Of a stretch of DNA of 64,000 nt, positions 35,162 to 46,072 are shown piece after piece. The stretch's first letter is position 1. Each line of letters begins with the position of its first letter. The stretch comes from Hymenoscyphus infarciens. Lineage: Eukaryota > Ascomycota > Leotiomycetes > Helotiales > Helotiaceae. The notes beneath the pieces are model-generated. The model saw only the letters and a program-made list of their open reading frames with translations, made no database searches and was not told the origin of the DNA. A program made the translations under genes and the position numbers. The stretch spans positions 1 to 64,000 of the forward strand of contig LLCB01000154.1 of NCBI GenBank assembly GCA_001414345.1, read 5' to 3'.

Positions 35162-37963
35162 GATTAATTAGATATTGAATTCCGGGGTGTAAATAATTAA
35201 GGTATTAGATGGTGAAACTTGTTTTGACGCAGATAAACGAAGGACTGCGGCTGACTGTTCGAGTAAACTTTTCAGTGAAGAAATAGTTCAGTGACGAGTG
35301 TGGAGGCAGAAAAAAGTTGAGGAACATGAAGCTCTATGTATTATTGAAGATCGTCGCTAGCAATCCCTACCCTCAACCTGCACAGACAACGCATGTGGAC
35401 TAACGCAAATCAATCTTTGATTAAGTGGGTGATTTGGCTGCAAGCCAAGAGGACGTGCATCTTCAAGAAGTATGGGGCTGACAGACTGATTTCAATTTTG
35501 AGCACCCCCTTCAAGGGATATCCCTCGACGCCTGACCCAATTGGCTTGCCGTTCGCTGGAACGGCCCGTCATATTCAGCACAAATGCTGTGACCAAAGCG
35601 TGGAAGCGGCAAGAAAAGAACTCGGAAAATAATTCTGTAACCCACAAGATTTCCTTCAAGTAAAAGAATGTCTAAGGTAAGGTGGTATAACAAAGACATT
35701 GTGTTGCTGACACCAAAGTCAGCCAAATGCATCTTTTCATTTCGTGTATTTCTTCTGCAGGCATGCAGGCAGAAACACCTAAGCGAGAGCAAATATAGAC
35801 ATCGTCGGGAGCATTTACCAGGGTTGAGGGGCATGAAGTTGGGACCAAAATCTGGAGTAGATCATGCTGATCAATACTGTACAGATGGGTCACATTGACA
35901 ACGCCACCCTGATCGGACAGTTGACCCCATATATTCTTGTTTCGCTCACAAGGTTGATCGCAGTTGTTGTAAAAAGCTCGTAGGGATTCGTGTGGCACGC
36001 TTCCCCAGACTTTTGATTCAAGAAATCCTTCACAAACACACGCGGTGACGTAGACTTGTCTCTCACAGTTCTCATCTGATGATCTGATCGTGACTCCTGT
36101 TGTGGAAATGGAAGGGGAAGCTACGATATTTTCCGGCCCACATATTTCACTCTTGACCACCTCGCGGGTTCCGGGTCTCGGTCCCGTTTTTGTGCCTTTT
36201 GAGTCGTTGCGCATGCTCCCCTTCTGATGCGCCCACCTCCTAATCCCTATCCAAGACTCACGAAGGTTTTCAATTCAGGAGAGAACCGCCTGTCCCAGTT
36301 GCTGTGTTGTTGTCGCAGTCGAATGTGTGCGTAAACATGCTCTGTAGGCCACTAAAATCTTGGATAATCTGGTATGCTTTGGGATTTGTCGTGATGGGGT
36401 TGAGATGGTGGTTGCATCGAGGTTACCCCTCCATTCTCATATTTATTGGTTCCCCCCTCGGACCTCCCAACTCGTTCTCAGCTAAACATGCCATTCACCG
36501 TGCATAAACACGAGTTCGAGTCTCTCATTTTGCATCATTTTTCTGCCAGCTGCATAAATAGACTGTCGTCGGGGATCCCCATTTCGAAGTACCTCATTTG
36601 GCGGTATGATACGGTAGGCCAAGTTGCCAAGTTCCCCTTTCCGGATTCTGCAGCTGTCTTTTCTAAAAAGAAAACATTGGTGAAAGGTGGTACGATATTT
36701 TCGAGGGCGATACGAGCTTCGAATTCTTATTGTGACGATGTGGCTGCAGCTTATTTTCTTCAGCCTAAAAGTCGAGTGAGGGTTCTTCACAAACGTGACT
36801 TACACGTGATATGTACTTCTCAACTACCCCAAGGTCATCGTTTAGTGACCTGCGCATAAATCCCCTCTTTTCTAATCAAAATTTCCAATGACTATGTATC
36901 AAAAGCGAGGTTATACGACTCGTATTCGTCAAGTAATGCGTTGCTGCCAAGGTCTTGAGCTTGTCCCATTCAAAACTGTGCCTCTTCGGTTCAGAAGTTC
37001 TTTTATTAGAGTTGAAATAGCTCGTATAACGTAAGTTTCTCCTCCGCTTCTTTCTTAGAACTTAGACTTACGGATGAGATCGCTTTTTACTTCTACTTGG
37101 GCTTTTCATCATTCGGTGACCTTTCATTTCGCCTATTTGGCACTCCCCTCTTCAAATGCCGAGGCGGGGTGCATTCTCCCAACCCAGGAAGACAAGGTTA
37201 GATAAGAGTTTCAATTTGGCTCTGCCACTTTTCGCTTTATCTTTAAGAAGAGAAGAACGTAGACGGGTCTTTGTACTGGTGCCCAAATAAGCGCACCCAT
37301 CAGAACATCATGGTGTAGAAACTGGCAACCTATCATCATACTAGGATAACCACCCAAGTGATATGGTCCACTCTTGGGTTTGCTCCTCCGGCCTCATTCA
37401 ACTTGTTGGCCATAATTCAAAAGACTAATGCGTACATTTAACTTAATTCACTTTCCGTTTCCATTTGGTAGCAAACGCATACAAGAAAGGGGGGATTGGG
37501 AAAAGGGGGCGACGAAAATTGATCTCAAGAATCAACCAAATGAGATACAGGTAAAGCAACGGCTACTTGCATATCAATCCACTAGCCCATTTTTTCAACA
37601 CAGGAATAGATGGGAATTTGAGAAGAGGAAACCCTCGAGATTGAAATGGCCAACGAGGCCGAGTCAGGAACTACCCGTCTTGACTTTTCTGCCCGGTGAG
37701 AACAAGACAAGAAAGAATGAGATCCTTACCAAAACACAATTCACACAAAACGAAACAAACACGTCAAAGCAAAATCCCAATTTCACCTAAAGCCTCTCAA
37801 TGCCCTGGCTTGGCTTTTGAAGAAAAAATCTCGCGCCGTAAAAAACACAAGTTTCAATACACGGTAAAGTGGTGTTCTCGAATAAACCCTTTCCTAAAAA
37901 ATCGCCTCTTCCATTTTCATAATACAACCCAAAAAGTCCAAGGAAGCCCCGATGATTACTTCT
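35162..37963. other. 2.8-kb intergenic region, no supported gene
   Basis: It should hold the chitin deacetylase promoter on its left side and flippase 3' sequence on its right. One minus-strand ATG frame of 180 codons (35672-36214) is Cys-containing but shows no signal peptide or family. It could be part of an unrecognised spliced gene. The other frames are short and overlapping. Confidence 0.4.
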
Positions 37964-40900
37964 TCATCGCCCACCTGGTCTCGAACTCGCCATCTCTCCA
38001 TACCTTCCCCGTTCCCTCGTGGTATCGTATGCTTGCAATATTCTCGTTTGAGATTCGTCCGCCTGGGAGAAGGCGTATCCGCGCTGTTTGCGCATGCGTT
38101 GTACTTGTCGGACCTTGCGAATGGCTTTCTGGAATTGTTCCATCCTAGAGAGAAATCAAAATCAGCGAGCAGCTCAGAAGTAAGGGTGAAGATAACGTAT
38201 TTGGGGAGGACATACCGTGGTCTGTAATCTTGGATATTGTACTTCTGAATTTCTTGAATGTGATGATAGGTCTGTGGATAGTACATGCGTTTTGCACTGG
38301 CCAATCGTTAGTGTGAGATGACAACATCGAATTGAGACAACTTACTATTTCCAGGCAAAGTCTCGTGAAAGACAGATGATTGGCAGTGCAAGGCCTTGCA
38401 ACCAGAACACTGGACTTGGGAATAGACGTGGTATAACTCCTTCGTACTCCGTCGAAAAGTGTAATTTTGGTGCAACAGTCGCGTACACCGAAAGGAAGAC
38501 CATCCAGATGAACATGCTTCCGGGTATCGCAAGAACGTGATATTTCGTCCAAATGTTCGTTACTAGAGCAGCTTTTCCAAGAACTGTAGCAAGGACAGCG
38601 GTGTAAAGCCCGGAACCCCAAACCCAGTGACCTGCCGTTTTACCATCGCTTTGAGGAAGATCGTAAAGCCAGATGAATTGACTTGCAATATACAAAATTA
38701 ACGAATGGTAGAAACCATTGCCAACCCAAGAGAAGAAAGAATGCATCTTGAAAAAGGTGTTCTTTTGGCCGATTTGATATAGTTGTGGGTACCGGTCCAG
38801 TAATCGAGCCGAGATGAATTGATCAAAAATACCCATGGCAAGCGGAGGAAAGAATGTAAAAAAGACGTTGTAGAATGAGAGTGTCCATGATTCGTAAATG
38901 ACTTCCCCAGAAAATGCATTTTGGAATGAATACTAGAAGAGGGTTAGTAGGGGTAATTTGTGAGAGAGTTGTTCTCCAACTTACCCAGAATTGGGTCATG
39001 TACAGCGTGATGTTTTTGTAGAAAGAATAAAGAATGACTTTGCTGATTCTTTGATAACTCCAAGCACCGTGAACAAGGAGTAACTTCCGGAGATACCTAA
39101 ATTGCCCAATAGCAACATCGGCACTACGAGCTGCTTGGAGACCTTCCATGCCACTGATACCCACCCCGATGTGGGCGGCTTGGATCATGGACACATCATT
39201 AGCACCATCACCAATTGCCAACAGAATGGCCTTGAGATGACGTTTCACAAGCTTGACCACCAAAGCTTTCTGAAGTGGCGAAACACGACAACAGATAACA
39301 GCTTTACACATGACAGCAAGATCCAAGAAGTTCTTCTCGAGATCCTTCTCTAGAGCATATGTCAATGACTTTCCATCGATGACAAGCGCCAAGGTATCCA
39401 TTGCGATGGTGCCATCTCCTTGAGTACGAATGGCATCAAGCTTCTTCTGTATGTTGTTTCTTGTTTCCACGGCCGAGTCTTCGTTGACAATCAGGAGTGT
39501 CATATCTTCGCTGATCAACTTGCAACTCATACCAATGTTAATGGCAGTCTCTTGTCGATCACCGGTGAGAACCCAGACCTTGATACCAGCTTCTTGTAAG
39601 GTATGGATAGTCTCTGGAACACCGTCTTGAAGTCGATCCTCAATAGCCGTCGCACCAAGAAGGTAGAACTCCTTCTCTAGAAGCTCGGCCGCCTTGTCGA
39701 GCTCTTCAGCACGATTTCCGCTAACGGTGGTTTGTGCTTTCTCGAATATTTGCCACCATTGCTGGAATTCAGCGTCCGGGATTTCTCGCATTGCCAAACA
39801 CAAAGTACGCAGACCCTCTGAAGCGTATTCTTCGAGATGCTGCAGTGTGAGTTCAACATGTGGATTATCAGAGCTCAATCGTTCGAGGATAACAGTATCG
39901 GCACCCTTGCAGTAGCATCTTATTTTACCATCTGGGCATCGGAAGATTGCAGACATTCGTTTTCGGGTGGAGTTGAATTCGCAGACAGCAAGTAGTTCAT
40001 ACTCATATTCTTGACCAGCGACAGTGATTTGGACTGATCTTGGCTTTCGAGCCGTAAATTGGTAGCCCATCATGACTGCACCTTCAACCAAAGCGCCCTC
40101 ATCGGGCGAGGCTGCTTGATATTTGATAGCTCCACCTTTCTCTTCCTGTCGTTCCGGAATAACTGTATGGCAAGTTGATAGTAGCGTCAAGAAGTGGTTT
40201 ATGACCTGGCTGGATTCGTGTGTTTTAAGATTCTCCTTGAGTCGGTTGAAGTCGTGGACTCCAATCTCAACACCATCTTGCATAATCGCTCTTCGGTCCT
40301 CTGGGACGTCTTCCGAGTATTGAATACCAGCGATTGAACATTGTTTGAATTCCATCTGATTGCATGTCAAAGTACCCGTCTTGTCAGAGAAGATGTATTC
40401 AACCATACCCAACTCCTCCACCAAACTTGAAGTTCGGCAAACTGCTGGAGTGTCTGTAGGTTCGTAGTACATATCCAGATCGTCGTTGATGAGAATAGCA
40501 TGCCAATACTTGACCAACTCAATAGTTACGAACAGAGAGATTGGAACGAGTGCAGAGTAGAGAACCCAGTAGGTAAAGATGTCAGAACCGAATTGTTTGA
40601 ACCTTGTTATAGCATCGTCTGATACCGAATAATTCAGGTAGGCCAATTGCTTTCCTCGAGTGATTCGAATAATCAGATCTCCAATAGAACTTATGACACT
40701 AAGGCAAATAAGAATACCAATGAGCAAAAGAACAAGCATATTGAGTTGTCGCTCGACTGCAGTTCGCTTGATGGGGGTGGCTGTGGCATTTCGCATTAAT
40801 TTTGTTTCGTGTCCGGTGAAAACCACGATACCGTGGATCCAAGGAGTGTTTCGCAGGGTAGCACCTCTGAGAAGAAGTTGGTCTGGCTGCAATGGAAGCT

Positions 40901-42203
40901 CTTTCTCTCCCCCACCAGCAGATAGAGTCAGTGTAGCTTCGTAAGTGTACAGACTACTATTCGGCTGTTCGGATCGAAGTTTTCCTCCAAGTCTGCTCAT
41001 TTCGCTCGATTCAATAATATCACAAGTTTCCGGTATCGCCTGCTTGATTTTGAGATTCGTCTCTCCATCGAGATTTGCAGTTTCGATATAACAAAGTCCT
41101 TCAGGTTCCGAACTTGCAAGTAGAACAATATCTGCCGGAAATGGTTCTTCTGATTCCACCCGCACAATATCTCCAACCGCGACATTGACCCATTTCTGGT
41201 CCACAAACTGTGAGCCTTTGAGCACCCGAGCTCTTGAGTTATTAAGTGACTTGTCTGACGTTTTTCTCCTATAATCTTCCACCAATTCCTTACCCGCAGA
41301 GACCGCCAAAACCAAAATTAAGGGGCCAATCGTTGTGTATTTGTTCGTTGGCGAGATATTAGGAATTTGTTGCAACGCAGCGGTAAATAAGAAGAAGAGA
41401 TTTGCAAATTTCGAGAATTGCTCGAAGAGAAACTTGGGTAAAAATGTCGCAACGTTGTACTTCGCTGTCGAAATATGGTTGTCGACATATTTGTTTGTAG
41501 AGTTCGCCGGAGGATTGTTGAGATGTATAATTCTTGGGCCAAGGGTTGACGGATCTGGTTTCCCTCTGCCAAATCCAAACTTAAATTTCCCCACGTCGAA
41601 CTTCTTTGCTGGCGTTTTTGGAGTTGTAGGCGTATTTGGAATAGCACTTCCTCGCGCACCCCCTTCTGTTAAAGGCAGATCCATTTCCGAGTACTCCGGT
41701 CCCATCCCCATCATGCTCTTTGCCTTGCCCATCAATCCACCTCCCATGCTCAACACACTATTCCTACTACCCTTCTTGCCCCGTTGTCTCATTGGTAATC
41801 CTGATCCATCACCAGGTATCGCGCCGCCAGGTTGGTAGTACATATCATTGGCGTCATGATGATCGTCCGGAAAATCGTCCACATCGTCGGCATATCTCTG
41901 ATAATTTCCTAATCCTGACGTCTGACTATACGTCCTTGTTGACTCTCCGGCTGTGTATGGCCCTCCCGCACTTGGTACTGTTCCTGGTCCACCCGGTAAA
42001 GGTCTCGCAGATCCGCTTGCTCCTACAAAATCATCATAAGATACTGATGGGCGGGGGGTTGCTTCATCGTGGTCGGCATTGTAGGCGCGCAGAAGATCAT
42101 CATCATTTACAGGAGCCCGCTGCCCATTGTTGTATATCGGTCGTTCGTCGTCCAGGTCGAGGAGGAGATCATCCCTTTGGCTGCCAGTTGGCTGCCCTGC
42201 CAT
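37964..42203 (-). CDS. P4-ATPase aminophospholipid flippase (Drs2 type)
   Basis: Minus-strand exons 42203-38985, 38932-38346, 38296-38216 and 38144-37964 give 1,355 residues, the length of yeast Drs2. It moves phosphatidylserine and phosphatidylethanolamine to the cytosolic leaflet of trans-Golgi and endosome membranes, which is needed for vesicle formation; Drs2 types work with a Cdc50 partner. Visible: acidic N-terminal DDLLLDLDD; actuator ANLDGETNLK (about 378) with the P4-specific DGET; phosphorylation site DKTGTLTCNQ with Asp about 607; KGADTVILERL; GDGANDVSMIQAAHIGVGISG; and, across the first junction, QFW|YSFQNAFSGE. C-terminal RDFAWKYAKRMYYPQTYHH spans the third junction and a regulatory tail follows. 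The start is the ATG at 42203; an upstream in-frame near-cognate TTG is less likely. It is divergent from the CRIPT gene. Confidence 0.95.
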
Positions 42204-42752
42204 ACTCAAGTGTCGCTATGTAAGCGGCGCAGACGTTGGCATCGACCCCTTAATTGCTTTCGTTTTATTGATGGGCGGATGTTGCGCACCGCAGATTCGG
42301 AATATTTATTCGATCGTCTCGTCGTGATAATGGGTATTGGGGTTCAAAGGTAAGCCTGCCTTTTCTTAGAGCAGAGCACAGCCCGACGGTGGTGAAAGGA
42401 AGCGTAACGTATTATTGCCAGACACAGAGTATACGAGCTACCAGCCACAACAAGCTATGACTTTTCGTCGTTCGTGAATGGAATTATTCGGTGGAAGAGT
42501 TCGTAGCGATTGTGGTTTGCGCATGTACCAGGCCATTGATATCGTCGAATGGCTGGCTTGAGAAACTCGAGAGTCGTTGAATCGGCTGTCAGACAATTCG
42601 GGTTCTTTGGTGGTTGCTGGGCTCCTTTCGCAGCACTGCTTCAGACATCCTGGCCAAGACTTGGCATGGAATATCAGCCTCACCCCATCTTATCAGCCTT
42701 CTCTGCGAAACCACCGCCACTAAACACCCAAAAACACCTCAGACACCTCGAA
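42204..42752. promoter_or_regulatory. Divergent intergenic region between flippase and CRIPT genes
   Basis: 549 bp separate the two start codons on opposite strands, so both promoters must lie here or the transcripts overlap. I could not assign specific factor sites. Confidence 0.5.
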
Positions 42753-43227
42753 ATGGTCTGCGCAAAGTGTCAAAAGCTCGCCAAGTCTACGACGCTGGCT
42801 ACACCCGGCGTCAAGAAGAAGAATGACATTTATTATGGTTCCCCAGCTGGATCATCATCCAAGAGTTCCGACAAGACTAAAACATCAGCAACCTTGGGAA
42901 GCAATGGTATAGGCAAGGTATGTTGAAGATTCACGGATGCACTAGACTGGGCACTAATAGAACTGGTAGAGCAAATTACTCTCGAAAACGGCAAGAAACC
43001 CATACGCCGCCTACTCGAGTTCGTGTACCTCCTGCAAAACCAAGGTTGATCAAGGAAGAATGTATTGTCAAAAGTGTGCATATAAAGCAAATGGTATGTA
43101 CTTGGCTATCTTTCTTGGTTTTGATGTCACTAATTCCCTCATAGCTTGCGCGATGTGTGGCAAGGCCAGCTCCAAATCTACTGCAGCAGCTCCTGTGATT
43201 GCAGGTCAGAAGTTTACTCTCAAATGA
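42753..43227 (+). CDS. CRIPT-like cysteine-rich zinc-binding protein
   Basis: Exons 42753-42917, 42970-43093 and 43145-43227 give 123 residues. The start MVCAKCQKL fits the family start MVCxKC. Four CxxC pairs are visible: CAKC (3-6), CTSC (74-77), CQKC (88-91) and CAMC (98-101). Invariant segments are NPYAAYSSSCTSCKTKV, ACAMCGK and a C-terminal KFTLK. CRIPT was described as a binder of PSD-95 PDZ domains in animals and is also found in spliceosomal contexts; in fungi, which lack PSD-95 signalling, the conserved role is more likely RNA splicing, which is inference. It is slightly longer than animal CRIPT because of a Ser/Lys-rich insert at about 33-46. Confidence 0.9.
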
Positions 43228-43770
43228 ACAACACGGAGAGGGGTTGTACGAGAATACCATAACTGGTTACAGTGTCACGATTATACGAAATAGTGGAATG
43301 GATACCCAGAAGGCACATGAGGCGTTGGCGTATATGGTTGCGTGGCAGTTGTCGGCATAGTAAAGGAACATGAAGCACCAGGAGGTGCAGGAATTCAGTG
43401 ATTGTAGCCTTGAGGCACTTTCACTTTTTCGTGTCCTACCACTTTTAGATGGAGCTAGTATAAATGAATTGATTTACGAGTCTTAATTGAACGATTAGGC
43501 GAGATACACGATATCAATCTCTTATTTTCTCAAAGGACGGGCTGATGAACGTAGTATTGCAACAAATTTTGTAAAATTCGTTTGTGGTTCCCAAAAAGAC
43601 AAAATTGGAAGTCGTGAAGCAAAAACGATTACTTGGCAGTTCCATATAGTAAAGTGATCCTGCGCCTCCAGTCTACCTATAAGCCTATATAGGAAACCCT
43701 CTCCCAGAAATGACAACCAAGAACCTGTCCAGACGCCCCATATCCAACGGTAATACAACAAAACAACATC
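43228..43770. other. Convergent 3' intergenic region
   Basis: 543 bp between the stop codons of the CRIPT gene (plus) and the mannosyltransferase gene (minus). Probably 3' untranslated sequences; no gene seen. Confidence 0.5.
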
Positions 43771-45261
43771 TTACAGCCCCAGAGGCGGCACTTCGTTCAA
43801 CAAATTGTCCCAGTTGCCTTCTCCAGATTCCAGCTTCCCCTCCTTGATGACAAGTAACTGCCTAACTCCACAATAACCACCTCTATTCGCCATCCTATTC
43901 TCATCAACATAATGGCCTTTCTTTGCCCAATAATCAACCCCCATTTCCATTCCCTCTCCAATGACATCTCTCCCAGAAACAACAGATTCTGGGCTCGATT
44001 TCCAAACTCTTTCTTGAATCATATCTCCTTCAACCTCGGCACGCCTGGCATTGAAGCGTGGCATGCCGGCGAAGTGATTGATGATAGCCTGTGGAAGAGC
44101 AAATAGCCTTTCGACTCGTCTTGCAAATCCCAGACGAGATTGTGTTTTTGCGTCGTAGGAAACTCGAACGTTGGGATTCATATAGATACCCTGATCCCAT
44201 TTATCTTCCGGAACAGGAGACATTGGGAAGGGTGGTAGAGCCATGATATCCGCATGTATCAAACAACACTCGCTCGAATCCCAAAATGGTTCAGGCTCAG
44301 ACCGGAATCTAAGAGGAAGAGTCGGCACCTCTCTAGTCGATTTCGAAAGCGCTTTTGCATCTTTCTGTAGATATCTCGCATCAAAAGCCGTCATTCCACC
44401 CCAACAACTCTTAACCCTCACAGCATCCTTCCCATCCAAAACATCTTTCCTACTAATCCCCTCTCCCTCCGTCGAGAACCAAGGGAACATCGGAACCCCA
44501 ATACTATAACCCTCCGTATCCCTCGTGGCAAAAGTATCATAAAACTTCCACCAAGACACGAAATCCGTCCCACAAGCAGCCTTATACCTCGCCTTCCCCT
44601 CCTCATCAACATTCGTCCCCCACAACAACCTCGCCGCTCCCTCCGCCTCAAAGAAAACATCATTAATAAAAAGCACCTTGTCAAACCTCCTCTTAAGCTT
44701 ATCCAACGGCTGCAACGCCTTATTCCTCACTTCGGCCAAATAAGCAATCCTCTTAATTCTCTTCTCCCCCGTCGGCAGCGTAGTCCTAGGAATAGCAGCC
44801 ATATCCAAGGGCTGCACCTCCTCACTAACAAAACTATGTTCGCACTCCAGCATGCCCGCAAGTAAATCAAGTTTATCCCTCGGCCCCCCATAAATCGAAA
44901 CATAAACCCTCTCTTTCCCAATCAACTCCACAAGTTCAAGCAATCCCCTCCCCCAAGCCCCACTAATCAACTCCCCATCAATAATATTCGCCGCAATGAA
45001 GACAGTTTCCTTCTCCGGGATCGCAAAGGGCAGCGGATTCGTATACGACCCATTAAAGGTGAATTGCCACAGGAGGAAGAGCATGAAGCCTATAAATATG
45101 TATATAGGTCTGCAAACCCTGCAGACCCTCCGAGCCTTGCGCGCTATTCGGAAGAAGGCATTTTGATGGCGGGGGAGAGGCTTGTCTTTGAATTCTTCGG
45201 CGGAGTCGTCGATGTCGAGGGAGGAGCGTGGGAGGAGATCGTATTGCGCGGTGGAAGGCAT
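43771..45261 (-). CDS. GT69 (CAP59/CMT1-type) alpha-1,3-mannosyltransferase
   Basis: An uninterrupted minus-strand frame of 496 residues begins at an ATG (MPSTAQYDLL). A basic cytosolic tail is followed by one membrane anchor at about 53-69 (IYIFIGFMLFLLWQF), the type II layout of Golgi glycosyltransferases. The lumenal part shows ETVFIAANIIDGELISGAWG (85-104), the motif KVLFINDVFF followed by EAEGAARLLWGTN, and DFVSWWKFYDT(F)ATRDTEGY with a downstream CWGGMTAFDARYL. These are the conserved blocks of the Cryptococcus CAP59/CMT1 family, whose member Cmt1 transfers mannose in alpha-1,3 linkage from GDP-mannose. In an ascomycete the acceptor is probably a cell-surface glycan or glycolipid; the precise linkage cannot be read here. 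No introns. Confidence 0.9.
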   Translation of the reverse strand: MPSTAQYDLLPRSSLDIDDSAEEFKDKPLPRHQNAFFRIARKARRVCRVCRPIYIFIGFMLFLLWQFTFNGSYTNPLPFAIPEKETVFIAANIIDGELISGAWGRGLLELVELIGKERVYVSIYGGPRDKLDLLAGMLECEHSFVSEEVQPLDMAAIPRTTLPTGEKRIKRIAYLAEVRNKALQPLDKLKRRFDKVLFINDVFFEAEGAARLLWGTNVDEEGKARYKAACGTDFVSWWKFYDTFATRDTEGYSIGVPMFPWFSTEGEGISRKDVLDGKDAVRVKSCWGGMTAFDARYLQKDAKALSKSTREVPTLPLRFRSEPEPFWDSSECCLIHADIMALPPFPMSPVPEDKWDQGIYMNPNVRVSYDAKTQSRLGFARRVERLFALPQAIINHFAGMPRFNARRAEVEGDMIQERVWKSSPESVVSGRDVIGEGMEMGVDYWAKKGHYVDENRMANRGGYCGVRQLLVIKEGKLESGEGNWDNLLNEVPPLGL

Positions 45262-46072
45262 GGTATGGTGTAGAAGCGATGCGCCTTGGGATTTGGTGGT
45301 TCTTAGATCATGGAGGTTCAGCTCTTGTATGTGCTTGTAGAGAGAGTTCGCATTTCTCTTCGATTCGAGAGAGAGGTGAATCGCTTCGGTATTGGCATAG
45401 GTGTTGCATTCCTTCGAGGATTACCTCTGCTACTCGTAAGATAGGTACGTACTTGTTGCCGGAGGTCGGTCCTTCAGTTGCCCCACCAAAATAATTTTTG
45501 AAGTCACTCCACCATGCTTCTAAAATAAATTACATGCATATTTACCCACGACCTTATACTCCTACTTGCGTTCCACCTACTTAAACTCATTGTAATCTGG
45601 CTGTCTCCAACCTTGTTAATTTTGAGCTCTGAAAAAGTAGCTGAAGCCCCTTCACACTTCTTCAAACCAGTCACAAGCAGTTTCATTGAATATTTCATGA
45701 AATAATATCTTCATAGGTAACGTATCTCATTCCATTCTTCACCGATTAAGCTCATATCATACAAAGGTGTCGGTCCCGCGTATCCCATGTCCAGTCCAAC
45801 CTTCTCCAAGTATTGCTCTCCAAAATGAGAAGAGAAACAGGGAGACAAAATAAACCCTTCGGCTACCAGGTCCCAAACTTTCCGGCCGATGAGGGTGTTG
45901 ACGGAACTCATAAAGTGTAAAAATACAAAGCAGGAACCACAATTACGAGTGCAGATACGACTACTAGCCTACTCAATGTCCAATCTATCAGCATCGTTGG
46001 GGATTGGGGGTAAGTATTATCGGTTAAAAAACACATTAAAAAGGGGATCGAAGACAAGAATGGATGAAAGCC
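45262..46072. other. Intergenic, no supported gene
   Basis: 811 bp between the start of the mannosyltransferase gene and the stop of the upstream CBM48 gene, both minus strand. Two short minus frames (64 and 66 codons at 45504-45698 and 45711-45911) have no recognised domain. Confidence 0.45.

Noticed and set aside
35672..36214. Cys-containing 180-codon minus frame as a secreted protein gene
   Set aside because: No signal peptide, no family, and no clear splice extension; kept only as a remark.
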